Assembly (NCBI GenBank): GCA_948474755.1
Contig: CAOLHI010002557.1
Location: forward strand, 124,001-188,000
Direction of reading: 5' to 3'
From: Ctenosaura bakeri
Taxonomy: Eukaryota > Chordata > Lepidosauria > Squamata > Iguanidae
Length of the DNA: 64,000 nucleotides
Shown: piece after piece, positions 44,751-55,430 of the stretch
How the letters are laid out: each line of letters starts with the position of its first letter
Position numbering within the stretch: the stretch's first letter is position 1
The notes under the pieces: generated by a model
What the model was told of the DNA's origin: nothing
The model's input: only the letters and a program-made list of their open reading frames with translations
Database searches by the model: none
Translations under genes and position numbers: made by a program

Positions 44751-46140
44751 AGACAATATTATGGGTTGTGGCAAGCATAGGAGGGGCAGGAAGCCTGTTT
44801 TATCACTACAGACGGATGTTCTGTGGGGTTGGAAGATATGTGTATATGGTAATTGTTGGTAATGATGGTGATGATGAGAATGCTGGGCAGGAGAGGCTGG
44901 GAAGTGAATTGGTTTCACCAACTGGTCAATCAGATCTTGAACACCCTGAATGTCAGTAATGACTGAGTATGTTCTAATGGGCTAAACTTAGGAGACTATC
45001 CCAATTGTTATGTAAAGTTTGAAATCCCTGAATCTCTACAGGCCTGCCAAGGAAAGCATCCCAATGTTGACTTTTCCTTTAGTTATAGCAATGGTTTTAT
45101 TGAGGTTATATGGGAAAAAGGGGGCCTGGTCCTCCATAAATGAGTTCTAGAAAGAAACCAGCTTTTACCATGGTAAATGGGTATATGGTTTGTCTTCTGG
45201 GATGAATTGGTGTGGCCATTGAGGGTATCCCCTTTCACCCAGGGCACCAACCAATGAAGGTATGGGATAAACAGTTAGGCTGAGCAAGAAATGGAAAGAG
45301 CTTATAATGAAAGCAATGGGTATGATTCTGGCAACACATATCTGAAAGGTTGGGAGTCATCATGATTCCAATGAAGAGAATTGCTTTTCATGTGAGGCAG
45401 ATGCGTTGTTGGTTGTCAGCCCAGCATGAAATTGGTTGAACTGTCTTACTATTATGTAAATGAATTTGATTGTGAAGAGGAAAAATGCATTTAGAAGTAT
45501 TCAATGTTAGAAAGTCATTCTTGTACTCGGCAGGCATGTGGACATGATTATTTGGTTCCCTAAGTAAGTATGGGTAAAAGACACTGTTTGTAGAATTGCT
45601 TTGTGCATAAATAATGGCCTTCCTAAATCTGCTTTTCTGTACTCTGCATGTTAAATTGTTTTCAATCTGTAATGATTAGAGTAATAGGGGGAAAGGCTGC
45701 AGTATATGCTTTGATTGAAATCTGTCTGTGTTTGAAAAGAATACAATGGTACTCTGTGAGACAGTGTTAGGGGGGATGGAATGTGTCTCGCAAAGCTTCC
45801 CTTACTTTGCAACATTAGTAAGATTAGGCAAGAGAATAGTGGGAACCACTTGTACATGTCAGTTTCTCTTTTTGGACGGGCCCAGACTTTTGAGAAGTAT
45901 CTCACTGGGACATTGTGCACAATAAATCTTTCCCCTAAAACCGTGGGTCTCTATCTCAATCCCCATTGTCACCGGAGGCACCATGGAATGCATGTTAGTG
46001 AACTTGTTACAGTAGTGGGTGAAAACCCTATTCACAGGTTTTGTATACCTGACTGCTGGAGGAATTCTTTGCTGCTATGTATCTTTTGTGTTATAAAGGC
46101 AATAGGGAAATAGCGCATGCTTCAAATTGCAAGGAATTGA
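44751..46140 (+). pseudogene. Cysteine-bearing open stretches, possible envelope remnant
   Basis: Several stop-free stretches follow one another in different frames. 44744-44959 (71 codons) is hydrophobic near its start and acidic near its end. 44967-45146 has cysteines in NCYVKF and LQACQGK, then the aromatic SYSNGFIEVIWEKGG. After stops, the same region continues with SYYYVNEFDCEEEKC near 45440-45487, and frames 45728-45925 and 45781-46113 add more Cys. The position just before the polypurine tract is where env lies. I saw no signal-peptide/fusion-peptide/CX6CC set that would prove it. Frames are broken by stops and shifts. Confidence 0.35.
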
Positions 46141-46148
46141 ATTTGGCA

Positions 46149-46160
46149 TGAAGGGGGGAA
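46149..46160 (+). other. Polypurine tract
   Basis: GAAGGGGGGAA lies directly against the 3' LTR start (46161), the expected site of plus-strand priming. This supports the LTR boundary. Confidence 0.85.
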
Positions 46161-46595
46161 TGAAAGAGTTAAATTCAGAGAAGTACTGCATGAGTAGAAA
46201 AATAAGTGAATTGGACAGCAGATGTCCCTGCCTTATCTCAGTTTGAAAGTATGATTGGCCTTGTAACACTATGCTTAGGTGCCTGGGAAGTAAAAGGGAG
46301 TCAAGCATACACTTTCGCCTCATCTTTGTGTTATTTGGTGACTGAGGCCTTTGTTCCCTTGTTTTGGGGGTGGTATTAAGCTCCAAATGTAATGGCTGAC
46401 GTAGACTAGAAATGTGATTGATTGCTGACGCTGTTGACCAAAGGTATAAGAACTAAGTGTTTTAATCAATCGGGGCTGGCAGTTTTGGACATTATATATC
46501 CGCTGCTTGCCCTGCGCAGTAAATAAATGGTTTGGAAAATAAAGCTTTCTGTTTTGGAACAACCTGAAGGTCTTCATCTTTTCCTCGCCACAACA
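46161..46595 (+). repeat. 3' LTR of the provirus
   Basis: 435 bp, 433 of them identical to the 5' LTR (differences at 46184 and 46240). It ends CGCCACAACA, then the duplicated AAAC and host sequence TGGGCACTCATATGCCC. TATA and AATAAA elements are at the corresponding places. Confidence 0.95.
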
Positions 46596-49038
46596 AAACT
46601 GGGCACTCATATGCCCAGAATTGGCCACTGGCTCAGGTCTACTTCTTCCTACTATGCAATAATGTGTGGATTAATAGAACTGCAGAAACAATGCCATTTT
46701 TTTCCTAACTGTTTCAGCAAAGATTCACATTATACTGCTCTCACATTGACACCAGAGTCAGAGTCAACTAATTTGAATTAAATTCCTAGATCAGTGACTA
46801 AAGCTTTTGTCTCACATTTTTGTCAGCATGAGCCCACCCCAGCAATTGGATTTGACATAATATACTTTAAAAATTCTGTACAACTTCAGTGCCTCATTGC
46901 ACACATAACTCACAAAGTTATTAACTTGTTAGTGTTTCCTACTGATGTGGCTTAACTTGTAGATTGCTTGATAAAAACAGAAGTTAATATTATGCATTAG
47001 CAAGCTACTTGTTTTAGAACATGAGAGTTTATCAGAATGAGTGGCTCTTTCTCAGGGAGGATTTGAATTTGTGGAATTGCATGTTATAGCTTTGTTGCTA
47101 GACAGGAAAACCCAGGAGCAGAAAAGCTGGGTAGTAATTGAAGACCTGGGACTGGAGAGGAATTGAAAAAGAAAGGAAGAAAAAAGTGAGGAATGGAATG
47201 GAACAGGATGGCCAGCCCCTTCATACCGGAAAGGCTAGTGTCCTCACCCACCTATTGGCCTATGTGTGCTTCTAACTGGAGACTGTATGGTGATTTTCAT
47301 CAGTTCTGCTCCTCTACTGATTTTATTCTGGTTTCTATTGTATATTCTTTTATAATATACAGTATTTTACATTATTTTTTGCAGTGAGCTGCTATTAACC
47401 CCTTTGTAATCTTTGAGTATGTTCATTGTTACTCACACATTCATAGCCACTTGGATAATTAAGCAAAAAGTTCTCTTTAATACAATCCTATTTTCTCTTC
47501 TCTTGCTCCTTCCATACTTCTTTCTTCTTCTCTCTACTGATTTCCACCCACTCCCCTAATTCAAATATGTTGGGGGAGGGGAGTTGCTGAGGATTGAATT
47601 ATTAGTCTTGAGCCAAAAGGTTACTTTAGTGAAATCTATGCCCTCCCCATATCTATTGAAAAGTAAAACCTGTTCAACCTCTTTGTGATCATAAGTGCGT
47701 TTCTTATTGCTCACCCAGTGCTGGAAATGAGTTAGGGGAAGGCAACTTTAAAATGACTTAAGAAGCACTTTTGATGCTGTCCATAGCAAAATGTGTTCAA
47801 GGTTAGCATCCTCCATGCCATTCTGCATAAATCCCATGGTCTGTCTTGGAAGCTAATAATTTAAAGGAAATTTTGGCAAGTGTAAATTGAACCAAATAAA
47901 CTGTTTCAGTTGTTTGTGATGTTGGCAATGAATTAATTTTCCCATTTCTTACACTTAATGCTACTAAATTAATTTTACATCATTTTAAAAACATAACATT
48001 CCGGGCCATGATATAAAGACATGCTGAACTGTGGTAGGGTGATGCTCTATAGCAGATCCAACATGATCCTATGCTACTCAGTTGCAGATGGTTTGGGCAC
48101 TTCATTATATTAATTTCTCTTAAAGGAAACTTTCCAAGCTCTGAATGTACTCTGATCATTATTGGATAATTTTTTTCAGCTGCTGCTGCCTTTTGAAATC
48201 AGGCTGCCATTGACAAATGAGAAGAACTTCTCAGTTTTGGCACCCTATTCTGGGAACTCAGTCACCAAGGAGATTTCCTTGGTACTTGCTTTTAAGTCTT
48301 TTTTTACGTTTCCTTTTAAAATGTCAGCTGAGTTCTGACTTTTCTTTTATGCTTAAAAAGTTGCTGTAGTTATCACTGTGCTCCTTATGTCTAATACTGC
48401 TGGCTACTATATTATTTTACAAGCTATTGGGTACCCTGAAATCTTCACATATAGCCAAAGGCATGATACCTATTTTAAAATGAAACACACAGAGAGATAG
48501 AGAGAGAGAGAAAGGAAGAAAGGGAGAAAGAGAGAGAGAGAGAGAGGAGGGGAAGTTACATATAAAGTTGTTCAAACAGATCTCTTCAGACAGATTTCTA
48601 CTGATGTTTTCCCATTCTCTTCTCAACTACATCATACCATCTGTGCTCACACTTTTCTATGAACAGTCATCTAACCTGTGGGAAAAGATTTTGGGGGTGG
48701 GGGTGGAGTTTCATTAGTCTTGCACACATATCCTATTCCATTGCTGGATGGACACAATTGGGATCTGTCCAGTTATGTTCAAAGAGTTAAAGACTTTAGG
48801 ATCTGTGGTCATCATGAAAGGCTAACTAGTGTTCTCTGATCAGTATTGTTTATGTGATTGCCAAGTACCATCATGGTCCTTCATATGTTTCATATGTGTG
48901 ATGGAAGAATTATGACTATTAATGATTTTAGAAGTGATTTTAGTTGGCACTTCCACAGTAGAGCATCTACTGTGCTCTAAAAGTATCTAAAGCAAATATA
49001 GCCCTGCACATGACCCTGAGAAATGAACTGGGCTTTTC

Positions 49039-49062
49039 AGTGTGTGTGTGTGTGTGTGTGTG
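49039..49062. repeat. (TG)n microsatellite
   Basis: About eleven perfect TG units after CAG. A plain dinucleotide repeat. Confidence 0.97.
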
Positions 49063-49636
49063 GTGAGGAAAGGGATGTATTTATACCATACCATTATTAA
49101 ATCAGTGTTTAAAATTGTGCATCCGGTTAATAATAGAATAGCTTGAGCAAATCAAAGGATGGCATATATGGGGTGCATTAAGTCAGGAACTGAAACCTGG
49201 AACATCTAGAACCTGGAGAAGTTTCTACTATCATGGGAATCCTAGTCAAAAGGGTAGATTTTCCAAGCTCTGAGAAAATCACTGAAAACAATTTCAATCA
49301 GTGGATTGCTTTAGCCAATAATAACAGTTGGTCAAGTATACACAGTTCTTTCTAATAGCCTTGAGAGAAGAGATTTTCAGAGGATTCAGCAAAAATATCT
49401 AGTAAACTTCACCTTCATGGCTCCATGACAATTTTCGCTTATAGTGGAGAGACCAGCCCTGGACACAAGTCTAGAGGGTTTACTAATACTTGCCAAGAAG
49501 GAATGGGAGCCCTAAGAAAACTACAAATTGTTTTCCACTCTATATTTTTCTTTAACTGTAAGTACAGTCTACCCGCCCCCAGGGATGGAAGAACCTATGT
49601 TTCACTTTCAACTACTTTCATTAGGAAAATAAATCT

Positions 49637-49796
49637 GAAGTTCTTTCTCTCTTGAATATGAAGAAATGTGCAAATATTAGTAAATTCTTATTGATTCCAA
49701 AGTAAAATGAAATTCTTTCCCTCCTGAATATGAAGAAATGTGCAAAAACTGGTAAATTCTTACTGGAACCAAAGATAAATGAAATTCTCACCTTCC
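49637..49796. repeat. 72-bp tandem duplication, 2.2 units
   Basis: Units start at 49637, 49709 and 49781 (partial). Shared text includes TGAATATGAAGAAATGTGCAAA and GGTAAATTCTTA. Units one and two differ at about ten positions, so the duplication is not recent. The period is exactly 72 bp twice. Confidence 0.9.
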
Positions 49797-50200
49797 CACA
49801 CTGACCAAATTCAGTATGTACAGAAATTGGAAGAATGGATCAGACCATATTTCAAGTGCATATGTAGATGTAGCAGATGAACAATGCCTCAGAAATTAGG
49901 TGTCATGAGACTTAAAAGTGTATGCATTTGGCTGGGTGGTGCCTTTAGCACTCAACACCAGTTGCCAAGGCGTAAGGGGAACTGAACTAGGCTGCAATGC
50001 ATTCTCTCTCAGCAAAAATCTGGAGCCCCCCCCCATTTTATTTCACGTACATGAAGAAAGGAAAATAAAAGATGGTGAACATAACCAAGGATAATTTGTA
50101 AACAAAGTGGCAAAGTAGAGAAGTCATCAAAACACAGGAGCCATAAAGCTTACTTTATGTATGCACCATATGTACCAAATTTATGAAGTGCCAAATAGAT

Positions 50201-50283
50201 CAGTTGTGGGGGAATCATGACAGTTGTAGAGGAATCACATTGAGTCGGTTGTGGGGAAATCATTGCAGTGGTGGTGAATCACA
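50201..50283. repeat. Short minisatellite, GTTGTGGGGGAATCA units
   Basis: Four imperfect units: CAGTTGTGGGGGAATCATGA, CAGTTGTAGAGGAATCACAT, CGGTTGTGGGGAAATCATTG, CAGTGGTGGTGAATCACAAT, with a 5-bp spacer after the second. A small local array. Confidence 0.8.
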
Positions 50284-50872
50284 ATCTCCTCCATTCTATT
50301 GCCACACCCCTGACCCCCTTGGATTCCCATAATTATTTTGTTTGAGATCCAGACTTCATGGAGAATGGGGCAGAGAAGTGAAGTGATTTCAGAGAGGAGT
50401 TCTAGCAAATGCCAGAAATTGAATCTTCACTAATATGCACCAGTGAGCAGAAATACAGGGCTATTTCTTACAGTTGGGAGCTATGGGAATTGTGGTGCCT
50501 GGGTAGGTCTAGTTGTATTCTCTATGGATCTCTACCCTCTGTGCAATAGATTAGGTCCATGTGCTAGAAATCTTTCCCTTCTTGTTCAGGGGTTGTGGAG
50601 TTTGTTTGTTTGCTTTTTTCTTTGTTTGTTTAAGTAGAGTTTTCTACAAAATTCTACAAGGTTCACTCTTTCCAAATCCATCACCTTTTGAAGCAATTAG
50701 TGAAACTTGTGGGTAAGTATGAAAGCATTCAAAGGATATAATAGATGCTGGAAGGATGCTTGAATCAAAAAGAGAGAACATGTGCTGTTTGGGATTTTTA
50801 ATGTGGTAATGAGCAGTTTTCAAGCTAGACTAATATGCTTTTAAAAGTTATCCCACAGGGCCTAGCATTTAT

Positions 50873-51232
50873 GTGAGAAGCAACTTGAGCAGCCCTGCTC
50901 AAAGGAATGAGTGTCTGGAATCTAAGGATTTATGTGAGCACATTAGTAGAAAAGATCAATATATCTATGATGTGAAAGCAGACAGAAGCAATTTAGGTTC
51001 AATTTGGACTGACCTGTCTGATGCATATGGTTCTGCTCCTCCTACATTAAAAATACATCTCATACAAAGCAAATATCTTGTTCCTTTAAAAAGGTTGTCC
51101 ATACATAATATTGTAAATATTGCGGCTTTTGTAAGCATTTCTAGGACTGATCAAAACCAAGAAAAGTCTTTGAATATGGAAGTTAGAAAGGAAAGAATTC
51201 CTTTGAAAGTCAGTGTATCTATTAATAAATGA
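50873..51232 (+). pseudogene. 119-codon frame with reverse-transcriptase-like core
   Basis: An uninterrupted frame. The segment LGSIWTDLSDAYGSAPPTL (about residues 41-59) resembles RT motif A of a branch of non-LTR-type reverse transcriptases whose text runs (V/I)(W)xDLxxAYGSVPH (family knowledge); the aspartate and the AYGS core are kept while the usual PH is PP. The later TDQNQEKSL could correspond to the TDW..LEKG region preceding motif B. The catalytic YxDD part is absent, so it cannot be active. The frame is open while the surrounding LINE pieces are not. Coincidence or a chance frame through a decayed RT are alternatives. Confidence 0.45.
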
Positions 51233-51499
51233 GAAATACACTATGAGGAGTGTTGAAAGGTAACTCTACAGAGAAGAGCAGCTACTACTCCAAGATATAG
51301 AAGGAAAGACCTTTATAACAGGATCTCATAGTGAAATAAGGTCTAGATAAGTATCAGCTTTCATTCCTGGAGAATCAACAGAAATCTCAAGTTATTTAAA
51401 CAGTCAGAAAATAGAAATCTATACCCAGGTAGATGTCTCATGCAGTATTAGTGTTCTTATACAAGATCTTAAATACAAATGAACAAGCAAACTCTGTGA
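51233..51499. other. Anonymous DNA between RT-like remnants
   Basis: I see no motif here. It may be a continuation of the RT-bearing element or the 5' side of the L2 fragment. Confidence 0.35.
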
Positions 51500-52005
51500 T
51501 TCTGTGACTTGAATTAGTGCCAGTTCCACCTGGTTTAACCAGGATAAATTCATCATAGTAATCCACACACTGGTAACTTCCCGATTAGACTACTGTCTTC
51601 TGCTCTGTGTGTGTGAGCCCTTGAAGATGAAGCAGAAGCTACAGCTATTGCAAAATGCAACAACAACTTTGCTTACTGAGGCACCATACAGACAACACAT
51701 AACACTAATCTTAAAGGAAATGCACTACTTGCTTTCAGTCTAAATACAAGATGCTGATGATGTCACTGAAAGCTCTAAACAGCTTGGGACTTCAGTATTT
51801 GATGGAGCCCTGTATATGCCTGCTTGATTGAGTAAGATCTACTGGTGGGGTGCTGCACTGTCTCCCACCAGTGATGAAGAGGGAGGACACAAGAGAGATA
51901 ATTTTGTTATTAAAGCCTTTGCATCTAATTTACCTTTAAGCATGTATTTTTTTTCATTTATTCATATCATGCCTTTTTCCCAGTATGTGATCCAAAAACA
52001 GTAGT
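51500..52005 (+). pseudogene. L2 LINE ORF2 C-terminal fragment, broken
   Basis: Frame text at 51570-51715 reads RLDYCLLLCVCEPLKMKQ, then KLQLLQNATTTLLTEAPYR and QHITLILKEMHYL. It follows the L2 pattern RLDYCN.L..GLP....KLQ.VQN.AARL.T...R..HITP.L..LHWLP (family knowledge). After that the frame shifts (51745-51900) and a LINE-tail-like ATTTATTCATATCATGCCTTTT follows near 51957. Truncated and inactive. Confidence 0.75.
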
Positions 52006-52388
52006 TATGAGACTGTAAGATGACCTTACAGTCATGTAACTAAGGAAAACACAACTGATCATGACCCCAGAAACCTACCTTTTTCAGCCTGTCCGCATCC
52101 CGTCCAAAGATTTCCAAGGTGCTGTAGATCCAGGCAACAAGAAATGATGCTAGGAGCACTCTCCCCTTCACAGGGTACATTGAGGCAAGTAGTTCTGGCA
52201 GGATTCCAAATGGCTTCTCCAGCTACTTGTTCTCAACATGTCCTACAACTGGGAGAGTGCTGCAGATGTTATTTCCCAGTGCTGTCACCTGCAATGCTTC
52301 AGAAACCCTTCAGCTGGAGTGCTGCCAAACAGAAAAGGTAGGGTTTTTTGGGGGAGGTGGTATCATGAGACACAACCACTGCAACAGA

Positions 52389-52966
52389 GGCCCTTTTCGC
52401 ACGGGCCTTTTCTCGCGCGACAGCCCCGTGAGCCTCGCGGGAGTGGGAGCGTCGCTCCGCACGACGCACTCCCACTTCCGCCGGGCTCAAGGGGCTGAAG
52501 CGGTGCGAGCGCGGGTTTTTTGATTTTCGCTTCGAAGCGAAAATCACCCGTGCTCGCACAACACTCCCGGCGTCTGCGCGCACTTACCTCTTGTGCGGAG
52601 CGTCGGGGAGCCGACTGGGTCGCGCTTCCTTCCCTCCGCCCCTGCGGAAGGAAGGGATGGGGCGGGGCGCTAGCGCAATGGACGCGACACGTCCTGCTTC
52701 GCACGCGCGTGCACACGGGGGGCAGACACGACAAGCGCCTTTCTCGTGCGCACGAGGGGGATGGACGGGACAAGCGCCTTTCTCGCGCGCACGGGGGGGA
52801 TGGACGGACGTGCGAGCCGCCGCCGCCGCCTCCGGGAGGCTGCCGCTTCCTCGCTCGTTCCTTCGCCTGCGGAAGGAAGGAGGGGGAAGCGGCAGCCTCC
52901 TGGAGAAGGCTTCTTGTGTGAGCCGCCCTCTTCCGTCACGCGAGCGCCGGCGCTGCGAAAAGGGCC
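52389..52966. mobile_element. GC-rich GGCC-ended DNA transposon, second good copy
   Basis: 578 bp with termini GGCCCTTTTCGCACGGGCC and GCTGCGAAAAGGGCC and an exact AGA duplication on both sides. It matches the 8509 copy nearly throughout: hairpin CCCCGTGAGCCT, the 24-bp perfect palindrome whose half is GATTTTCGCTTC, CACTTACCTC at offset 192, the CTTCCTTCCC inverted repeat, about three minisatellite units, and the CTCCGGGAGGCTGCCGCTTC block. The high CpG content argues for a young age or low methylation decay. Frames of up to 139 codons are compositional artefacts. Confidence 0.9.
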
Positions 52967-53089
52967 AGAGCTTGATCATCATAGTTGTGTCTGAAGATTT
53001 AGAATCTTAGCCACTGTCTCTTTAAAAAAAAAACTCGTCTACGTTTTTAAAGGTGTTTGAACATGTCAGGTTAATACGTTTTTGTTTTG

Positions 53090-53215
53090 ATATTCTTTAA
53101 AAATTCTTTAAATCATTCTGGAGTTATTTAAATTGTTTATATTGTTTTATCTGTTTGCTACCCTGAGATTTCCTGATAAAAGGCAGAATAAAAAATATTT
53201 TAAGAAATTAATAAT
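53090..53215 (+). mobile_element. L2-type LINE 3' tail
   Basis: TTGTTTATATTGTTTTATCT, TGCTACCCTGAGATTTCCTG, AAAGGCAGAATAAAAAATAT is the reptile L2-like 3' end (usual form: ...CGCCCTGAG...AAGGGCGG.ATAAAAAT). It may be the 3' part of the same insertion as 51500-52005, separated by the GC-rich transposon and unassigned sequence. Confidence 0.5.
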
Positions 53216-53221
53216 AATCTA

Positions 53222-53619
53222 GGCCCTTTCTGCATGACATTGCTGTGCTGCTTCTGTGACAGAATAACAGTGGTCGGCAGGTCGTGCTTCCGCATGATGT
53301 CATTGCTGTCCTGCTGCCATCCTGTTGCAAAGCTCATGCAGTGTTTGCAAAATAGAAAAATTCTGCTTTGCACCACCAATCTTGCAGTGCTCCCATACTT
53401 ACCCTTGTGCAGAAGCCATTGAAATGCAATTGTAACACTTTCCACCCCAGCACAAAATGGCAAGTGTCTAGCTGCTCTGCGGAAGGAAGAGCCTGTGCCA
53501 TTGCTTTCCCTTCTGCAGAGAGCAAGCAAGTGCAGAGGGGAGTGTTGCTGACATGCTCTCTTCTAGATCTGAAATTGCAGTGCAATGACACAGAAGAGCA
53601 TTGTCGTGCAGAAATGGCC
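53222..53619. mobile_element. GGCC-ended DNA transposon, AT-shifted subfamily
   Basis: 398 bp with termini GGCCCTTTCTGCATGACATTG and CATTGTCGTGCAGAAATGGCC and an exact CTA duplication on both sides. The internal order resembles the GC-rich family: the motif CATACTTACCCTTGTGCAG at offset 172, then GGAAGGAAG with a GCAGAG inverse. Base composition is much lower in GC, with TG/CA in place of many CG, as expected from CpG decay or an independent subfamily. Its right neighbour copy is only 255 bp away on the left (52389-52966). Confidence 0.88.
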
Positions 53620-55366
53620 CTAGTATTAAGAAAACTGCATAGACCCTTCATGGTAGTTTTGTGCTAAAAATGAGCTACCTATAAGAACCTTGAAATGCTT
53701 CCAGTGTAAAAATCTTAACTGAAGGGTGGCCCATACATGACCTCCAAAATTATTTTTGTGGGCCTCAGCCTTCATGTGGCACACTCTACCCCTGTAAACT
53801 TCAGTGCTATATTTTGTGAACAGAACAATACAAGACCATTTAAACAGAAACAAAAAACCAAACAGAGAACAAAACAAAAAGGTTGGTGTTTTGTTTTTGT
53901 AATTTATTATCAAATTTTGATAGCAGATCATGAAAATTTTTTAAAGCCATCACTTCCTGCTTCTCCCAAAAGACCTTTGTTGTTTTACTCCTAAAATTCA
54001 GTTCTGTGACTTGCTGATGACTGTTAGCATTGTGACAGTAGAAGATAAGGTGTGACCCATTATAGGTTCTGGGAAATCCACTTAAGTCACCTTTCCGGTT
54101 TAACTTCATGTAAAGTATGCTGTACCTTCACTCTCCATGACTGTGTATGTATAACATTTGGTGCAGTGGTGTGACAGCATGGCTCCCTTCCTTCCTTCCA
54201 TCCTTCCTTCCTTCTTTCTGTTTGTATTTTCTGGAAAGGAATATCCTAAAGCTGCCAGAAATATTTGGCACTGAGAGAAATGGATGGAGAGGTCATAGGA
54301 AGCCCATCTGATTCAGCAGAAAAAAAACATTGCATTGGCAGAGGGAAATGCTCTTTCGGTCACTTCCAAAGTAAGGATACCCCTCTCAGAGCCAGAAAAA
54401 GTGTTAAATTGGAAGGGGGGTCTATGACAAATCCATTCAAAAAGTCCTGCGTTGACTACAAGAGTGCTGATGAAGGAAGGATATAGGCTATCTAGAGACT
54501 GCTGGCTAATGCGCCAATTTGGACTGCTGCAGTGAAAGAGGAATAACCCTCACCCACCCACAAGTATATTCTACATCACTTCCATACCATTTTGCAGAGG
54601 ATAATTTAGTCAAGGAATTTGCACTTGCAACTTGACATCATTTTTATAGTCAGTGATTCACATCAACCTTAATAAAAATACAGGAGTTATTTTGATGGAT
54701 ATATAACATATAAGGATTGAAACCTGGTGGGAGGAGGATCAGTAGAGACATTAATCCTTTGGAGGAGACAAGGCCATCTTATTCTGAGTGTTGCAGAAGG
54801 CATTGAAACTGTGGCCTTGCATTGGCTGTAAAGGCTACTTCATCTATAGCATGAGGATGTGCGTGTGTGTGTGTGTGTGTGTGCATGTGACACATAATTC
54901 ATACCTACACCTGCAACTCTGAGCACACAAAAGCTTTTGAAAAGTCTCCTTCTTTCAAGTTTATTTAATCTTATAGCCCATATAACTGAATATCTTTTTT
55001 CTTGTCTTTTTTTAAAAAGAACTAATTGAGATTATTATACAGTTCCTAAGGAAAATAACACAAATTTGAAGACATGGATGAGGGAAAGAGGACATACTGA
55101 GCTTTGAAATTTATTCTTAATTCAGAGCTTAAACAGACTCACTACAGTGAAATTCAAGGTCAAATATTTAAAACCACAGTTCAGACTTCAAACTTGCCTT
55201 TTGAATGAAACAAGTCAACTGTTGTAGCCAGTGTTGTTTTAAGTCTAGTATGGTGTAGTGCAGGGGCAGGAAAACTCTGACTGTCTGGCTGTTGAACTAG
55301 GGCTCCTATCATGTCTCACTACTAGACAAAGGTCTTATGCCTGCACAGACGACAAATCCTTGCCTT
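53620..55366. other. Anonymous DNA with microsatellites
   Basis: No gene was recognised. (TTCC)n at 54184-54215 and (GT)n at 54860-54883 are clear. 55255-55330 (GGTGTAGTGCAGGGGCAGGAA ... GGGCTCCTATCATG) is possibly a hAT-MITE-like remnant. Confidence 0.5.
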
Positions 55367-55425
55367 ATAGCCCCAGTGTAGTAGTTAATGTGCTGGATTA
55401 TGAACAAGAATACTCAGACTTATTG
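55367..55425 (+). mobile_element. Truncated tRNA-derived SINE head
   Basis: CCCAGTGTAGTAGTTAATGTG followed by CTGGATTATGAACAAGAATAC resembles the A-box side of the tRNA-like head of lizard SINEs (GTAGTGGTTAA.GTG.TGGACTA). It stops before a B box and abuts the antisense SINE that follows. Confidence 0.4.
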
Positions 55426-55430
55426 TTATA

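Larger units (their letters stand above)
39538..46595 (+). mobile_element. Endogenous retrovirus-like provirus, young and coding-defective
   Basis: A complete proviral architecture of 7058 bp: 5' LTR, primer binding site, leader, interior, polypurine tract, 3' LTR, flanked by the 4-bp duplication AAAC (39534-39537 and 46596-46599). TG...CA termini and a 4-bp duplication are usual for gamma-type retroviruses. The two LTRs differ at 2 of 435 positions, so insertion was recent. The interior (6188 bp) has no intact gag, protease, polymerase or envelope frame; I could see no reverse-transcriptase or integrase signature. It also contains a 5S rRNA copy and tandem repeats. The element is best read as non-autonomous, packaged and copied by proteins from another provirus. 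This is an inference from structure. Confidence 0.9.
46600..50872. other. Anonymous DNA with simple and tandem repeats
   Basis: No gene was recognised. A purine-rich (GA)n-like tract occupies 48489-48546. The separately listed (TG)n, 72-bp tandem and ~20-bp minisatellite lie in 49.0-50.3 kb. A C8 run is at 50027. The rest gives no signal. Confidence 0.5.

Noticed and set aside
52227..53010. Open frames of 82-139 codons at the second GC-rich transposon
   Set aside because: They mirror the frames at 8.6-9.2 kb because the element is a repeat. There is no independent coding evidence.
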